64,000 nucleotides of DNA from Marinobacter excellens HL-55 (GTDB lineage: Bacteria; Pseudomonadota; Gammaproteobacteria; Pseudomonadales; Oleiphilaceae): NCBI GenBank assembly GCA_001314845.1, contig LJZQ01000013.1:1-64000 (forward strand), in the 5' to 3' direction. Below the pieces are notes generated by a model. It ran no database searches, was not told where the DNA came from, and saw only the letters and a list, made by a program, of their open reading frames with translations. Position numbers and translations under genes: made by a program. Of the stretch, positions 36,137-45,043 are shown in pieces (position 1 is the first letter of the stretch; each line of letters opens with the position of its first letter).

Positions 36137-37588
36137 TCAGGGCATAAGAACAGCCGGTTGAGTCAAAGGCGGTAGCTCGATGATTCGATGCTGCTTTCGG
36201 TCACGGCCCAACAGGGCTTTGACCAGCAGTTTGTAGGAGTCTAGATCGAAGGTGACTGGCTCCTGGCCTGGTTCAAAGTTTTCCAGTTCCTGCTCGCTGT
36301 GCACGGTGGCGATGTGTATCCAGTTACAGATCACCAGGATGTCGGTGCGACTGGTGTCCGGGTTTTCTTCCACCAATCCGATAGAGCCTGGCCATGGCCA
36401 GGTTTTCAGGCGTAGGGCGTGGAAGGCAATCTGCATGCGCAGGTTATAGCGGGTGGTGTCTTCCGCGCCATCGCAAGCGCCTTTACAGCGGCCCAGGCTC
36501 CGCTGAAAACAGGGGCCAGGGCTGGCGGGTTCCAGGCCCAGTAGTTTGCCGCACAGATCGTTTTTTGCGGCGATGCCGCGGATCGCCGTTTGGGCGTCCC
36601 GCTTGCTGCGGAAAAGGCCGAAGTAATCTCCTAGCCGATCCGGCGTAATGCTGCGCACAAGCTCTGCCTGCAGGTAGCCATCACTGTTGGTGCGCAAGGC
36701 GATGCTGGACAAACTCTTGGCCGCCCGGGACCGTCGGTTGTATAGCGGGCTCAGGGATTTGATCTGTTTGAGTTCCAGCAGCAGCGCCCCCAGTTCGCCT
36801 GCTGTTTGGGTAAACTCCACCCGGCGCAGGCTTTCTGACATGCGCAGGCCGCGGCTGGATTGGTGATCACCAGAAAAGTGCGACGCCACCCGCTGGGCAA
36901 TGTTGGTGCTTTTGCCCACATACAGCAGCACATCGTTATCGCCGTAAAAGCGATACACGCCCGGTGCCTGGGGCAGCTCCGCAAAGATCTCTGCCGGCAC
37001 ATTAGAGGGCGTGCTCTGGCGTTGCAGCAGTCGATGAATGGCCTGATTCAAAACATCATCACCGTGTTCACGCCGCGCATGCTCAAAAAACGCCAGCATG
37101 GCCGCCACATCGCCCATGGCCCGGTGCCGTTCAACCTGCGGCAGATGGTGCCGGGCAATCAGGGCATCCATGTTGTGCCGGGCTTCGTCCGGGTATAGCG
37201 CCCGCGACAGCCGAACCGTGCACAGCACCCGCGCACTGAAGGCTTGCTCCAACCGGCGGAATTCAGCTTTGATAAAGCCGTAATCAAAGCGGGCGTTGTG
37301 GGCGACAAAAATCGCGCCGTCCAATTGCTGCTCAAGCTCACTCGCGATATCCGCAAATAAAGGCGCATCGGCCACCATGGCATTAGAGATGCCGGTCAGC
37401 CGCTCAATAAAGCCGGAAATCCGGGCTTCCGGATTGAGCAGGGTTTGCCATTCCCCGATCAGCTCACCGGCCCGCCAGAACCGGACACCAATCTCGGTAA
37501 TCCTGTCCCGCTGCGGGTTGCCGCCGGTGGTCTCGATATCTAGGAAAGCAAATGTCTCGTTTTGAAGCGCCATCTGTTTTTGAGTCAT
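36137..37588 (-). CDS. DEDD exonuclease fused to GIY-YIG nuclease (Cho/UvrC-like)
   Basis: A 483-residue two-nuclease fusion. Residues about 12-175 are a DnaQ-type 3'-5' exonuclease (FAFLDIETTGGNPQRDRITE, then HNARFDYGFI and HRAMGDVAAM). Residues about 205-290 are a GIY-YIG domain (APGVYRFYGDNDVLLYVGKS) like the UvrC N-terminus and Cho. The remainder includes a cysteine-containing CFQRSLGRCKGACDG segment, also seen in UvrC-like proteins. It probably acts in DNA repair by nicking and trimming damaged DNA. It stands alone, divergent from the porin gene. No UvrC C-terminal nuclease is present. Confidence 0.85.
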   Translation of the reverse strand: MTQKQMALQNETFAFLDIETTGGNPQRDRITEIGVRFWRAGELIGEWQTLLNPEARISGFIERLTGISNAMVADAPLFADIASELEQQLDGAIFVAHNARFDYGFIKAEFRRLEQAFSARVLCTVRLSRALYPDEARHNMDALIARHHLPQVERHRAMGDVAAMLAFFEHARREHGDDVLNQAIHRLLQRQSTPSNVPAEIFAELPQAPGVYRFYGDNDVLLYVGKSTNIAQRVASHFSGDHQSSRGLRMSESLRRVEFTQTAGELGALLLELKQIKSLSPLYNRRSRAAKSLSSIALRTNSDGYLQAELVRSITPDRLGDYFGLFRSKRDAQTAIRGIAAKNDLCGKLLGLEPASPGPCFQRSLGRCKGACDGAEDTTRYNLRMQIAFHALRLKTWPWPGSIGLVEENPDTSRTDILVICNWIHIATVHSEQELENFEPGQEPVTFDLDSYKLLVKALLGRDRKQHRIIELPPLTQPAVLMP

Positions 37589-37750
37589 CCAGTGGTTTAC
37601 GACCGAAAATCAAAGCTGGATGCGACTGAGGCCGCCCTCAGCCGCTATAGACATTCGTCTAAATATCCACCAATTATGTTTGAAATGTCATCAATTCGTA
37701 ACTACCTTCAATCCGGGTCCGACAACAATAAACGTGTGGAGACAACAACA

Positions 37751-38905
37751 ATGCAAAGTAACAAATTACGAATGGCAATCCGTGCGACGGCGGCGATGGC
37801 TGCGTTGGGCATTGCCGGGCAAGTCAGTGCGGTTGAGCTGAATACCGGCGAGTACAAGACAAACCTTTACGGTTTTGCACGTGTTGCAGCTTCCTATGAT
37901 ATTGACGAAGACCTCGCGTCTGGCGGTCAATCAGCCAACTTTTCCAACATCACAGGTGGAAGCAACACCAGCGATGGCCACTTCGGTATGGACGCCAACA
38001 CCAGCCGCGTTGGCTTATCAGTTGTTGCTCCAAGTGGCATGAAAGCCGTTGTCGAGTACGACTTTGACCGTGATGACTCACTCACGCCGCGCCTGCGCCA
38101 TGCCTACGGTGAATATAACGGCGTACTGATTGGTCAGAACTGGTCCAACTACAACAGCTTTGTTGGCAATACCTCAAGTCTGGATTTTGACGGTGTTCCC
38201 GGCCTGGCCGGCACCCAAGGGCGAGCCGTTCAGGTTCGTTACACGACCGGCGCTCTGTCTTTCTCGATTGAGGAGCCAGCCAACACCGTTGTGAACGGCT
38301 CCGATACCGATGGCGATCCCGATACCAGCAGCACCAGAGACGGCACGCCGGCCTTCACTGCAAGACTCGAAGATTCCGAGGGCGGCCTCTCATATTCTGC
38401 AGCAGTCATGGCCAAGCAACTGACCTATGACACTGGATCGGATGATGATTCGGTTATCGGTTATGCCGCGTTCCTGGCAGCGAAGTTTGCCGTGACCGAC
38501 ATGATTTCGGTCCAGGGCGCGGTTAACTACGGCGATGGTGCAGGCGGATATGTTTGGCGTGCGGGCGGTAACTTCGGACAGCCAGACGGCTACCTCGATG
38601 GCAACGATGTTGAGACCAACGAGGCCTGGGGTGCTGCATTGGGCGCCAGCATGAACCTCGGTGGCGGTCGTTCTGTCAACCTTGGCTATGGCACGGCATC
38701 CGTTGATCTTGACGACGCAGTAGATGCTGGACAGGCGACAGCCGCGACTACCGACACCAACACCATGGTCTTCCTGAACTATCAGTGGAGCCCGGTTGAG
38801 AAGGTCAACATGGGTGTAGAGTACGCCTACCTTGAAACCGAAACCCAGGGCGGTGCCGACGGCGATGCAAATCGTCTGCTGTTCCTTGCTCAGTACAGCT
38901 TCTAA
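37751..38905 (+). CDS. DcaP-like trimeric outer-membrane porin
   Basis: The ATG at 37751 is chosen over the longer frame (37562) because it gives a normal signal peptide ending near SAVE (residues 1-28). The mature part starts LNTGEYKTNLYGFARVAASY and shows repeated amphipathic beta strands, with a C-terminal NRLLFLAQYSF ending in phenylalanine, the porin assembly signal. The 384 residues suit a 16-strand barrel of the DcaP family. It is monocistronic with a strong terminator. Substrate is unknown; related porins pass dicarboxylates or negatively charged compounds. Confidence 0.85.
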   Translation: MQSNKLRMAIRATAAMAALGIAGQVSAVELNTGEYKTNLYGFARVAASYDIDEDLASGGQSANFSNITGGSNTSDGHFGMDANTSRVGLSVVAPSGMKAVVEYDFDRDDSLTPRLRHAYGEYNGVLIGQNWSNYNSFVGNTSSLDFDGVPGLAGTQGRAVQVRYTTGALSFSIEEPANTVVNGSDTDGDPDTSSTRDGTPAFTARLEDSEGGLSYSAAVMAKQLTYDTGSDDDSVIGYAAFLAAKFAVTDMISVQGAVNYGDGAGGYVWRAGGNFGQPDGYLDGNDVETNEAWGAALGASMNLGGGRSVNLGYGTASVDLDDAVDAGQATAATTDTNTMVFLNYQWSPVEKVNMGVEYAYLETETQGGADGDANRLLFLAQYSF

Positions 38906-38935
38906 ACCTTCCGGTTAGAAGTTAACTCAGGATTA

Positions 38936-38958
38936 CCCCGGCTTTGGCCGGGGTTTTT
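38936..38958 (+). terminator. Intrinsic terminator after the porin gene
   Basis: CCCCGGC-TTTG-GCCGGGG followed by five Ts; a 7-bp GC-only stem placed 30 bases after the porin stop. Confidence 0.88.
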
Positions 38959-39067
38959 CGTTCCAGGTCAGTGCAAACTGCACCAGACTGAATCATGGGT
39001 TTTACACGCCCCGCACACCGCTCCGAAAAATCCTATATTTTTCAATACACAAGATCTCACAACATCG

Positions 39068-39084
39068 TTGGCACAGCTAATGCT
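39068..39084 (+). promoter_or_regulatory. Sigma54-type (-24/-12) promoter
   Basis: TTGGCACAGCTAATGCT matches the sigma54 consensus (YTGGCACGRNNNTTGCW) at all but two defined positions, with the invariant GG and GC exactly ten bases apart. Transcription would start near 39096, about 70 bases before the small peptide gene. Confidence 0.65.
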
Positions 39085-39168
39085 TAGTCCTTAGTGCAAA
39101 GCTTATTGCCAAGCAACCAGCGGACTCGCCGCCAGGTTTACTCTGTTGCAACCGGATGAGGTGACACG

Positions 39169-39279
39169 ATGAAAAAGGCCAAAAGCGAAAATCTTCTGTT
39201 TGAACTGACCCAGCCCTTTGAACAACTTGCCATGCAAGACCTGCACAACTACTTCGACTGGATGTACTTCGCCAACTGA
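39169..39279 (+). CDS. 36-residue small peptide, function unknown
   Basis: A short frame starting MKKAKSENLLFELTQPFEQL and ending DLHNYFDWMYFAN, with an excellent ribosome binding site (GATGAGGTGACACG before the ATG), a sigma54-like promoter upstream and a strong hairpin 9 bases after the stop. Such a complete transcription unit argues for a real gene. The aromatic C-terminus (YFDWMYFAN) resembles the MYFAN end of the PQQ precursor PqqA, but the Glu/Tyr crosslink spacing of PqqA is absent and no pqq genes are near. It has no signal peptide or membrane segment. No family is recognised. Confidence 0.6.
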   Translation: MKKAKSENLLFELTQPFEQLAMQDLHNYFDWMYFAN

Positions 39280-39288
39280 TCAGCATTC

Positions 39289-39320
39289 AAGGCCGGGGCA
39301 TTCAGCCCCGGCCTTGGTTT
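39289..39320 (+). terminator. Hairpin after the small peptide gene
   Basis: AAGGCCGGGGC (39289-39299) pairs perfectly with GCCCCGGCCTT (39305-39315) around a 5-base loop. A short T run (TTGGTTT) follows on the plus strand. It also lies just beyond the end of the minus-strand flavin oxidoreductase gene. Confidence 0.65.
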
Positions 39321-39325
39321 AACAT

Positions 39326-40576
39326 TTATCCTGCCCGCAACCGGGTGCGAACACCTCTTGTGGTCATCACGCCAATCACTTCCATCAACGACAGCAAGCC
39401 CCGATCATGCTGTTTTGGGGTTTTGCCCTTGGCGATTCGGGCTATCTGGCGGGTGTACCAACTCACCTCCATCAGAGCCATATCGTCGATCAGTCGGATC
39501 CCGGTTTTAATCGGCCGGACTGCACTGGTCACCTGTTCGCCCTTCATGATCCGGTTCGGCAAATCTGGCTCTACTACTAAAGGCCGGGCCAGGCCGACAA
39601 GGTCTGTTGCGCCGCTGGCGATCGCATCCGCCATGCCGCTTTCGGTTCGGAAACCGCCCGTCACCATCAGGGGTACCGCGGTAAGTTGGCGAACCTTCTC
39701 TGCGAACTCTAAAAAGTAGGCTTCCCGTGCCTGGGTACTGGCCTTTACCTCCCCGTTTTCGGCACCTCTGGCCATGGCCGGGTTTTCGTAATTGCCGCCG
39801 GAGATTTCGATCAGATCTATTCCTTCGGCCACCAGGGCCTCTATCACCGCCAGCGATTCTTCCTCCGTAAAGCCGCCCCGCTGAAAGTCCGCCGAGTTCA
39901 GTTTGATTCCGATATTGAATCCGTCACCGCACGCCTCACGGATGGCCCGGTACACCGCCAGCACAAATCGCCGGCGGTTGGCAGCAGAGCCACCCCACTC
40001 GTCGGTGCGCTGATTGTGATGGGGTGACAGGAACTGACTGACCAGATAACCGTGGGCACCGTGAATCTGCACACCGTCAAAACCGGCTTTTTGCGCCACC
40101 GCAGCACTGCGGGCAAAGCGCTGGATGATGTCTTCAATCTCCGGCCCGGTCAGTGCCCGGGGCGTTGCAAACATGCCCCGCAGTTCTTTCTTGAACGGGA
40201 TCGCACTGGGCGACACCGGATCGCGGTTCAGGATCTTCGGGCTCTGCTTGCCGGGATGATTCAACTGCACCCAGATTTGCTGACCACCCACCTGCCCGGC
40301 CTGCGCCCAGGCCGACAGTAATTCCAGATCGGATTCGTCTTCCACCACCACATTCTGCGGCTCCCCGATGTGCCGGCGATCAATCATCACATTGCCGGTA
40401 ATCGACAGACCGGTGCCACCCTCCGCCCAGGCCCGGTACAAGGTAGCCAGCTCTTTGGTGGGGTGATTATCAATGGTGCCCAGGGTCTCGCTCATGGCCG
40501 ACTTGGCAAAGCGGTTGGGCAAGGTGGAGCCGTTCGGGAGCTTGAGGGGTTGGGAGAGACGTTCAGCGGGGGTCAT
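39326..40576 (-). CDS. Old-yellow-enzyme family NADH:flavin oxidoreductase
   Basis: A 416-residue FMN-dependent TIM barrel. The ATG at 40576 (MTPAERLSQPLKLPNGSTLP) is preferred since GAGG lies just before it; the open frame runs 159 codons further upstream without protein-like content. Motifs include LPNRFAKSAMSETLG, IWVQLNHPGKQSP, GVQIHGAHGYLVSQFLSPHH, then DEWGGSAANRRRFVLAVYRA and the flavin phosphate-binding VTGGFRTES. It reduces activated alkenes or related compounds with NAD(P)H; the true substrate is unknown. No partner genes. Confidence 0.88.
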   Translation of the reverse strand: MTPAERLSQPLKLPNGSTLPNRFAKSAMSETLGTIDNHPTKELATLYRAWAEGGTGLSITGNVMIDRRHIGEPQNVVVEDESDLELLSAWAQAGQVGGQQIWVQLNHPGKQSPKILNRDPVSPSAIPFKKELRGMFATPRALTGPEIEDIIQRFARSAAVAQKAGFDGVQIHGAHGYLVSQFLSPHHNQRTDEWGGSAANRRRFVLAVYRAIREACGDGFNIGIKLNSADFQRGGFTEEESLAVIEALVAEGIDLIEISGGNYENPAMARGAENGEVKASTQAREAYFLEFAEKVRQLTAVPLMVTGGFRTESGMADAIASGATDLVGLARPLVVEPDLPNRIMKGEQVTSAVRPIKTGIRLIDDMALMEVSWYTRQIARIAKGKTPKQHDRGLLSLMEVIGVMTTRGVRTRLRAG

Positions 40577-40628
40577 AGGTGGCCTCGAATGGTTATTGTT
40601 CATTCCATGAGGCTGATGGTGGATCTGT

Positions 40629-40704
40629 TCGACGGCCATAGCATTGGCCGTCGAGACAGTGGGCCTGGCATTCACCGCTCCCATCGCCAGACGGTCGGGA
40701 GCGG
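40629..40704. repeat. Two hairpins between aceF and the flavin oxidoreductase gene
   Basis: TCGACGGCCA/TGGCCGTCGA (40629-40638 and 40645-40654, 6-base loop) and CCGCTCCC/GGGAGCGG (40675-40682 and 40697-40704) are both perfect. They follow aceF on the minus strand but lack T runs. They may mark the end of the aceEF message. Confidence 0.5.
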
Positions 40705-40716
40705 ATTCGACAGGCT

Positions 40717-42369
40717 TTACAGCAACAGAGTACGAATATCCCCCAGTAGCTGCGTCAGCAGGTTGGTAAACCGGGCTGCATCCGCCCCGTTCACCGCCCT
40801 GTGGTCGTAAGAAAGCGACAGAGGCAGCATCAGCCGCGGCTGGAACTCCTTGCCGTCCCACACCGGCTTCATCGCCGCTTTGGAGACACCCAGGATCGCC
40901 ACTTCCGGCGTGTTCACGATCGGCGTGAACGCGGTGCCGCCAATGCCTCCAAGGCTGGTGATGGTAAAGCAGGCACCCTGCATTTCTGCCGGCTTCAGCT
41001 GCTTGTCCCGGGCCTTCTGGGCCAGTTCGGCGCTTTCTGCCGCCAGTTCCCACAGACCTTTCTGGTCGACATCCCGGATCACCGGCACCATTAGGCCGTT
41101 GGGGGTGTCGACTGCAATGCCGATGTGGATGTACTGCTTGCGCACCACCTCTTTGCGTTCCATGTCGAGCGCCACGTTGAACTGAGGCAGCTCGGCCAGG
41201 GCCGCGGCACAGGCTTTAAGCAGGAACGGCAGCGGCGTCATCTTCACGCCACGTTTCTCGCCGGCGGCTTTCTGGCCCTTGCGGAAGTTTTCCATCTCGG
41301 TGATGTCAGCATCGTCGAACTGGGTCACGTGAGGTACGTTCAGCCAGCTGCGCTGCATGTTGTTCGCCGTTGCGAACATCATGCGCGACATGGCCTCACG
41401 CTCAACATCACCGAACTGACTGAATTCTGGCAATTTCACACCCGGAATGCCGGAGCCAGTGCCTACGGAGCCACCCTGCTGGGATTGCTGAAGCTGGCTC
41501 TTCACATACGCGTGCACGTCGTCCTTGATGATACGGCTTTTCGGGCCTGAGCCTTTTACACGGGCCAGATCGGCACCCAACTCCCTGGCCAGCTTGCGCA
41601 CGGCAGGCCCGGCGTGAACCTTGGTGCCCGGTGATGGGGGTTCGTAGGTGGAGCCCTGTGGCTCAGGCGCAGACTCTTGCTTATCCTTTTTTTGCTCAGG
41701 CTGACTTTCCTGGCTTTTGCTTTCGGCCTTGTCGTCTGAATCCGCGGGTTCGTCGTCCGCATCACCCTCTTCTTCGACGGTCATTTCCAGCAGATCTTTG
41801 CCTTCCGAGAGCTTGTCGCCCTCTTTCACCAGGATCTTGCCGATCTTGCCGGCAAACGGCGACGGGATCTCCATGGTGGCTTTGTCTGATTCCACGGTGA
41901 CCAGCGGATCATCCACGCCGATGGTGTCGCCTTCGGCGACGTTGATTTCGATCACCGGCACGTCGTCAAAGCCATCCAGCGACGGCACCTTGACCAGCTC
42001 GGTACGGGAGCCGCCGGATTTCTTCTTGGGCGCCGGCTTACTGTCTTCGGATTTGGCTTCCGGTTTCTCCGGGGCCTTGCCCTCCGATGCGTCATCACCG
42101 GCATCGCTATCGTCTGCGCCGCCAGCGTCACCGCTGGATGACATCATGCCGATCACGTCGCCTTCTTTTACCTTGTCACCCACTTTGACGGTAATTTTGG
42201 TGATCTTGCCGGCCGCCGGGGCCGGCAATTCTACTGAGGCTTTGTCTGACTCAACGGTCAGAATCGGATCTTCTGCTTCAACAGAATCCCCGGCGCTGAC
42301 GGTGATTTCGATAACTTCGACTTCGTCCGCACCGCCGAGATCCGGAACCTTGATTTCCTGTTCACTCAT
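40717..42369 (-). CDS. aceF: Pyruvate dehydrogenase E2 (dihydrolipoyl acetyltransferase)
   Basis: This 550-residue E2 has two lipoyl domains with lipoylated lysines in ESDKASVELP (about residue 43) and ESDKATMEIP (about 165), linked by acidic and Ala/Pro/Glu-rich hinges, a peripheral-subunit binding domain (AGPAVRKLARELGADLARVK, about 253-272) and a catalytic domain ending SYDHRAVNGADAARFT with the active-site His. It transfers the acetyl group to CoA. It follows aceE by 10 bases. No lpd (E3) gene is present in the window. Confidence 0.95.
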   Translation of the reverse strand: MSEQEIKVPDLGGADEVEVIEITVSAGDSVEAEDPILTVESDKASVELPAPAAGKITKITVKVGDKVKEGDVIGMMSSSGDAGGADDSDAGDDASEGKAPEKPEAKSEDSKPAPKKKSGGSRTELVKVPSLDGFDDVPVIEINVAEGDTIGVDDPLVTVESDKATMEIPSPFAGKIGKILVKEGDKLSEGKDLLEMTVEEEGDADDEPADSDDKAESKSQESQPEQKKDKQESAPEPQGSTYEPPSPGTKVHAGPAVRKLARELGADLARVKGSGPKSRIIKDDVHAYVKSQLQQSQQGGSVGTGSGIPGVKLPEFSQFGDVEREAMSRMMFATANNMQRSWLNVPHVTQFDDADITEMENFRKGQKAAGEKRGVKMTPLPFLLKACAAALAELPQFNVALDMERKEVVRKQYIHIGIAVDTPNGLMVPVIRDVDQKGLWELAAESAELAQKARDKQLKPAEMQGACFTITSLGGIGGTAFTPIVNTPEVAILGVSKAAMKPVWDGKEFQPRLMLPLSLSYDHRAVNGADAARFTNLLTQLLGDIRTLLL

Positions 42370-42379
42370 TGCGGTCTCC

Positions 42380-45043
42380 TTAGCTCAGCACCGGGTTCGT
42401 TTTGTTGCGATCGATTCCGTACTTGCGCATCGCTTCAAGAACCACATCGTTCTTCACTTCACCATCCTGCGCCAGGGCAGAGAGCGCGCTGACCGCCACG
42501 TGGTAACGGTCCACTTCAAAGAAGCTGCGCAGCTTTTCCCGGGTGTCACTGCGGCCGAAGCCGTCAGTACCCAGGGTCAGGTAGGTTTTGGGAATGAACG
42601 CCCTGAGCTGCTCGGAGTGCAGCTTGATGTAGTCAGTGGAAGACACCACCGGCCCGGCCTGTTTTTCCAGGCACTGGGTAACGTAGGCCTTCTTGGGTTT
42701 GTCGTCCGGGTGCAGGCGATTCCAGCGCTCAATGTGTTGGCCTTCACGGGCCAGCTCGTTGAAGCTGGTCACGCTCCACACGTCTGAGGCCACACCCCAG
42801 TCGTCTTTCAGCAACTGGGCCGCAGCACACACCTCATTGAGGATGGCACCGGCACCAAGCAGCTGAACCCGGGAGGCTTTCTTGCCACCCTTGGCTTCGA
42901 CCGACTCGTACTTGTACATGCCTTTGATGATGCCGTCTTCGCAGTCTTTCGGCATCGCTGGCTGTTCGTAGTTTTCGTTCTCAATGGTCAGGTAGTAGAA
43001 GACGTTCTGATTGTCCTCAAACATTTCCTTCATACCGTGACGAAGCACCACGGCCATTTCGTAACCGTAAGCCGGATCATAGGCTTTGCAGTTCGGAATG
43101 GTGTTGGCCAGTATGTGGCTGTGGCCATCCTGGTGCTGCAAACCTTCACCGTTCAGGGTAGTACGGCCAGCGGTACCGCCGATCAGGAAGCCACGGGCCT
43201 GTATGTCGCCAGAAGCCCAGGCCAGATCGCCAACCCGCTGGAAGCCGAACATGGAGTAGAAAATGTAGAACGGAATCAGCGGGAAGTTGTTGGTGCTGTA
43301 CGACGTTGCCGCAGCCATCCAGGCCGCCATGGAGCCGGCTTCGTTGATGCCCTCTTCAAGTATCTGGCCTTTTTTGTCTTCCCGGTAGTACATGATCTGG
43401 TCACGATCTTCCGGGACGTACTTCTGGCCTTCGGCAGTATAAATGCCCAACTGGCGGAACATGCCTTCCATACCAAAGGTACGGGCTTCGTCTGGCACGA
43501 TGGGCACCACGCGCTTGCCAATCCGCTTGTCTTTGGTCAGTGCCGTCAAGATGCGCACGAACGCCATGGTGGTGGAGATCTTGCGATCACCGGAGCCTTC
43601 CAGCACCGCCTTGAAGATATCCAGATCCGGAATCTGCAGCGGCTGGCTGTCTTTGCGACGCTTGGGGTAGAAACCACCCAATTCCTGGCGACGCTTCTTC
43701 ATGTAGACGATTTCCGGGCTGTCCGGCGCTGGCCGGTAGTAGGGAACATCTTTGAGCTCTTCGTCTTTCAGGGGCACCGCAAAGCGGTCGCGGAACGACT
43801 TCAGTTGCTCGATGTCGAGCTTCTTCAGGGAGTGCGCGGTGTTCTGGGCTTCACCGGCTTCACCAAAGCCGTAGCCCTTGATGGTGTGAGCCAGAATCAC
43901 GGTCGGTCGGCCACCGTTTTTATTGATGGCGTGGTGGTAGGCGGCGTAGATCTTGTAGGGATCGTGACCACCTCGGTTAAGTTTGTTGATGTCTTCATCC
44001 GAGAGGCTTTCTACCAGCTTGGCCATCTCCGGGTACTTGTTGAAGAAGTGCTTGCGGGTATAGGCCGGGCCGTTGCTCTTGTAGTTCTGCAGCTCGCCAT
44101 CGCAGACTTCATCCATGGCCCGCTGCATTTTGCCGTCTTTGTCGTTCTCGAACAGCGGGTCCCAGTGACGACCCCAAATCACTTTGGTCACATTCCAGCC
44201 CGCACCACGGAAGACGCCTTCCAGCTCCTGGATGATTTTGCCGTTGCCCCGCACCGGGCCATCCAGCCGCTGCAGGTTGCAGTTCACCACAAAGACCAGG
44301 TTGCTCAGGTTTTCGCGGCCCGCCATGGAGATAGAACCCAGAGTTTCAGGCTCGTCACACTCGCCATCACCGACAAAGCACCAGACCTTGCGATCGCCCA
44401 TTTCAATGAGCTCCCGGCTGTCCAGGTACTTCATCACGTGCGCCTGATAGATGGCCTGAATCGGGCCCAGGCCCATGGAAACCGTCGGGAACTGCCAATA
44501 ATCGGGCATCAGCCAGGGGTGCGGATAAGAGGACAGGCCGGTGCCGTCCACTTCCTCACGGTACTTGTCGAGGTCGGATTCTTCGAACCGCCCTTCCAGG
44601 AAGGAGCGGGCATAGATGCCTGGTGAGGAGTGGCCCTGGAAGTACACCAGGTCAGACTCGCGCTTTTCATCCCCGCCGTGGAAAAAGTAGTTAAAGCCAA
44701 CATCATAAAGGGTGGCAGCAGAAGAGAAAGAGGACACATGACCACCCAGGTCGCCCGGCCGCTGGTTGGCGCGCATTACCATCGCCATGGCGTTCCAGCG
44801 GATCAGTGAGCGAATACGACGCTCCATAAACAGATCGCCAGGCATCGGTGCCTGCTGAGCAACGGGGATGGTATTCCGGAACGGCGTGGTAATCGCGTAA
44901 GGGAGTTCGGTACCGTCCCTGCTTGCCCGCTCAGACAGTCTTTCCAGAATAAATTTTGCCCGGTCTACGCCTTCGTTCTCGATCAGAGATTCCAGCGCAT
45001 CAAGCCATTCACTGGTTTCAATGGGATCATCGTCCTGGTACAT
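42380..45043 (-). CDS. aceE: Pyruvate dehydrogenase E1 component
   Basis: An 887-residue homodimeric-type E1, the AceE length. The ATG at 45043 (MYQDDDPIETSEWLDALESL) is chosen for its GGGGGAGG ribosome binding site; the frame continues 24 codons further upstream. The thiamine diphosphate motif GDGECDEPETLGSISMAGRE followed by NLSNLVFVVNCNLQ is visible near residue 230. It decarboxylates pyruvate and loads acetyl groups onto AceF. First gene of an aceEF operon; a divergent 667-base region precedes it. Confidence 0.95.
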   Translation of the reverse strand: MYQDDDPIETSEWLDALESLIENEGVDRAKFILERLSERASRDGTELPYAITTPFRNTIPVAQQAPMPGDLFMERRIRSLIRWNAMAMVMRANQRPGDLGGHVSSFSSAATLYDVGFNYFFHGGDEKRESDLVYFQGHSSPGIYARSFLEGRFEESDLDKYREEVDGTGLSSYPHPWLMPDYWQFPTVSMGLGPIQAIYQAHVMKYLDSRELIEMGDRKVWCFVGDGECDEPETLGSISMAGRENLSNLVFVVNCNLQRLDGPVRGNGKIIQELEGVFRGAGWNVTKVIWGRHWDPLFENDKDGKMQRAMDEVCDGELQNYKSNGPAYTRKHFFNKYPEMAKLVESLSDEDINKLNRGGHDPYKIYAAYHHAINKNGGRPTVILAHTIKGYGFGEAGEAQNTAHSLKKLDIEQLKSFRDRFAVPLKDEELKDVPYYRPAPDSPEIVYMKKRRQELGGFYPKRRKDSQPLQIPDLDIFKAVLEGSGDRKISTTMAFVRILTALTKDKRIGKRVVPIVPDEARTFGMEGMFRQLGIYTAEGQKYVPEDRDQIMYYREDKKGQILEEGINEAGSMAAWMAAATSYSTNNFPLIPFYIFYSMFGFQRVGDLAWASGDIQARGFLIGGTAGRTTLNGEGLQHQDGHSHILANTIPNCKAYDPAYGYEMAVVLRHGMKEMFEDNQNVFYYLTIENENYEQPAMPKDCEDGIIKGMYKYESVEAKGGKKASRVQLLGAGAILNEVCAAAQLLKDDWGVASDVWSVTSFNELAREGQHIERWNRLHPDDKPKKAYVTQCLEKQAGPVVSSTDYIKLHSEQLRAFIPKTYLTLGTDGFGRSDTREKLRSFFEVDRYHVAVSALSALAQDGEVKNDVVLEAMRKYGIDRNKTNPVLS

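Noticed and set aside
37562..37750. 63-codon N-terminal extension of the porin
   Set aside because: It would put a hydrophilic stretch before a typical signal peptide; the internal ATG at 37751 is the sensible start.
39169..39279. Calling the small peptide a true PqqA
   Set aside because: The MYFAN end is similar, but PqqA needs Glu-x-x-x-Tyr; here Phe-Asp-Trp-Met-Tyr occupies that stretch, and no pqqBCDE genes are present.
39169..39330. Aromatic-rich leader peptide with attenuator
   Set aside because: The peptide and hairpin look like an attenuator, but the next gene is on the opposite strand, so there is nothing downstream to control.
40577..41053. N-terminal extension of the flavin oxidoreductase
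   Set aside because: The open frame runs into aceF on the same strand, is not protein-like, and a start with GAGG at 40576 gives the family's normal N-terminus.
43037..44626. 529-codon open frame on the plus strand
   Set aside because: It is antisense to aceE, which has clear E1 motifs; no ribosome binding site or family features.
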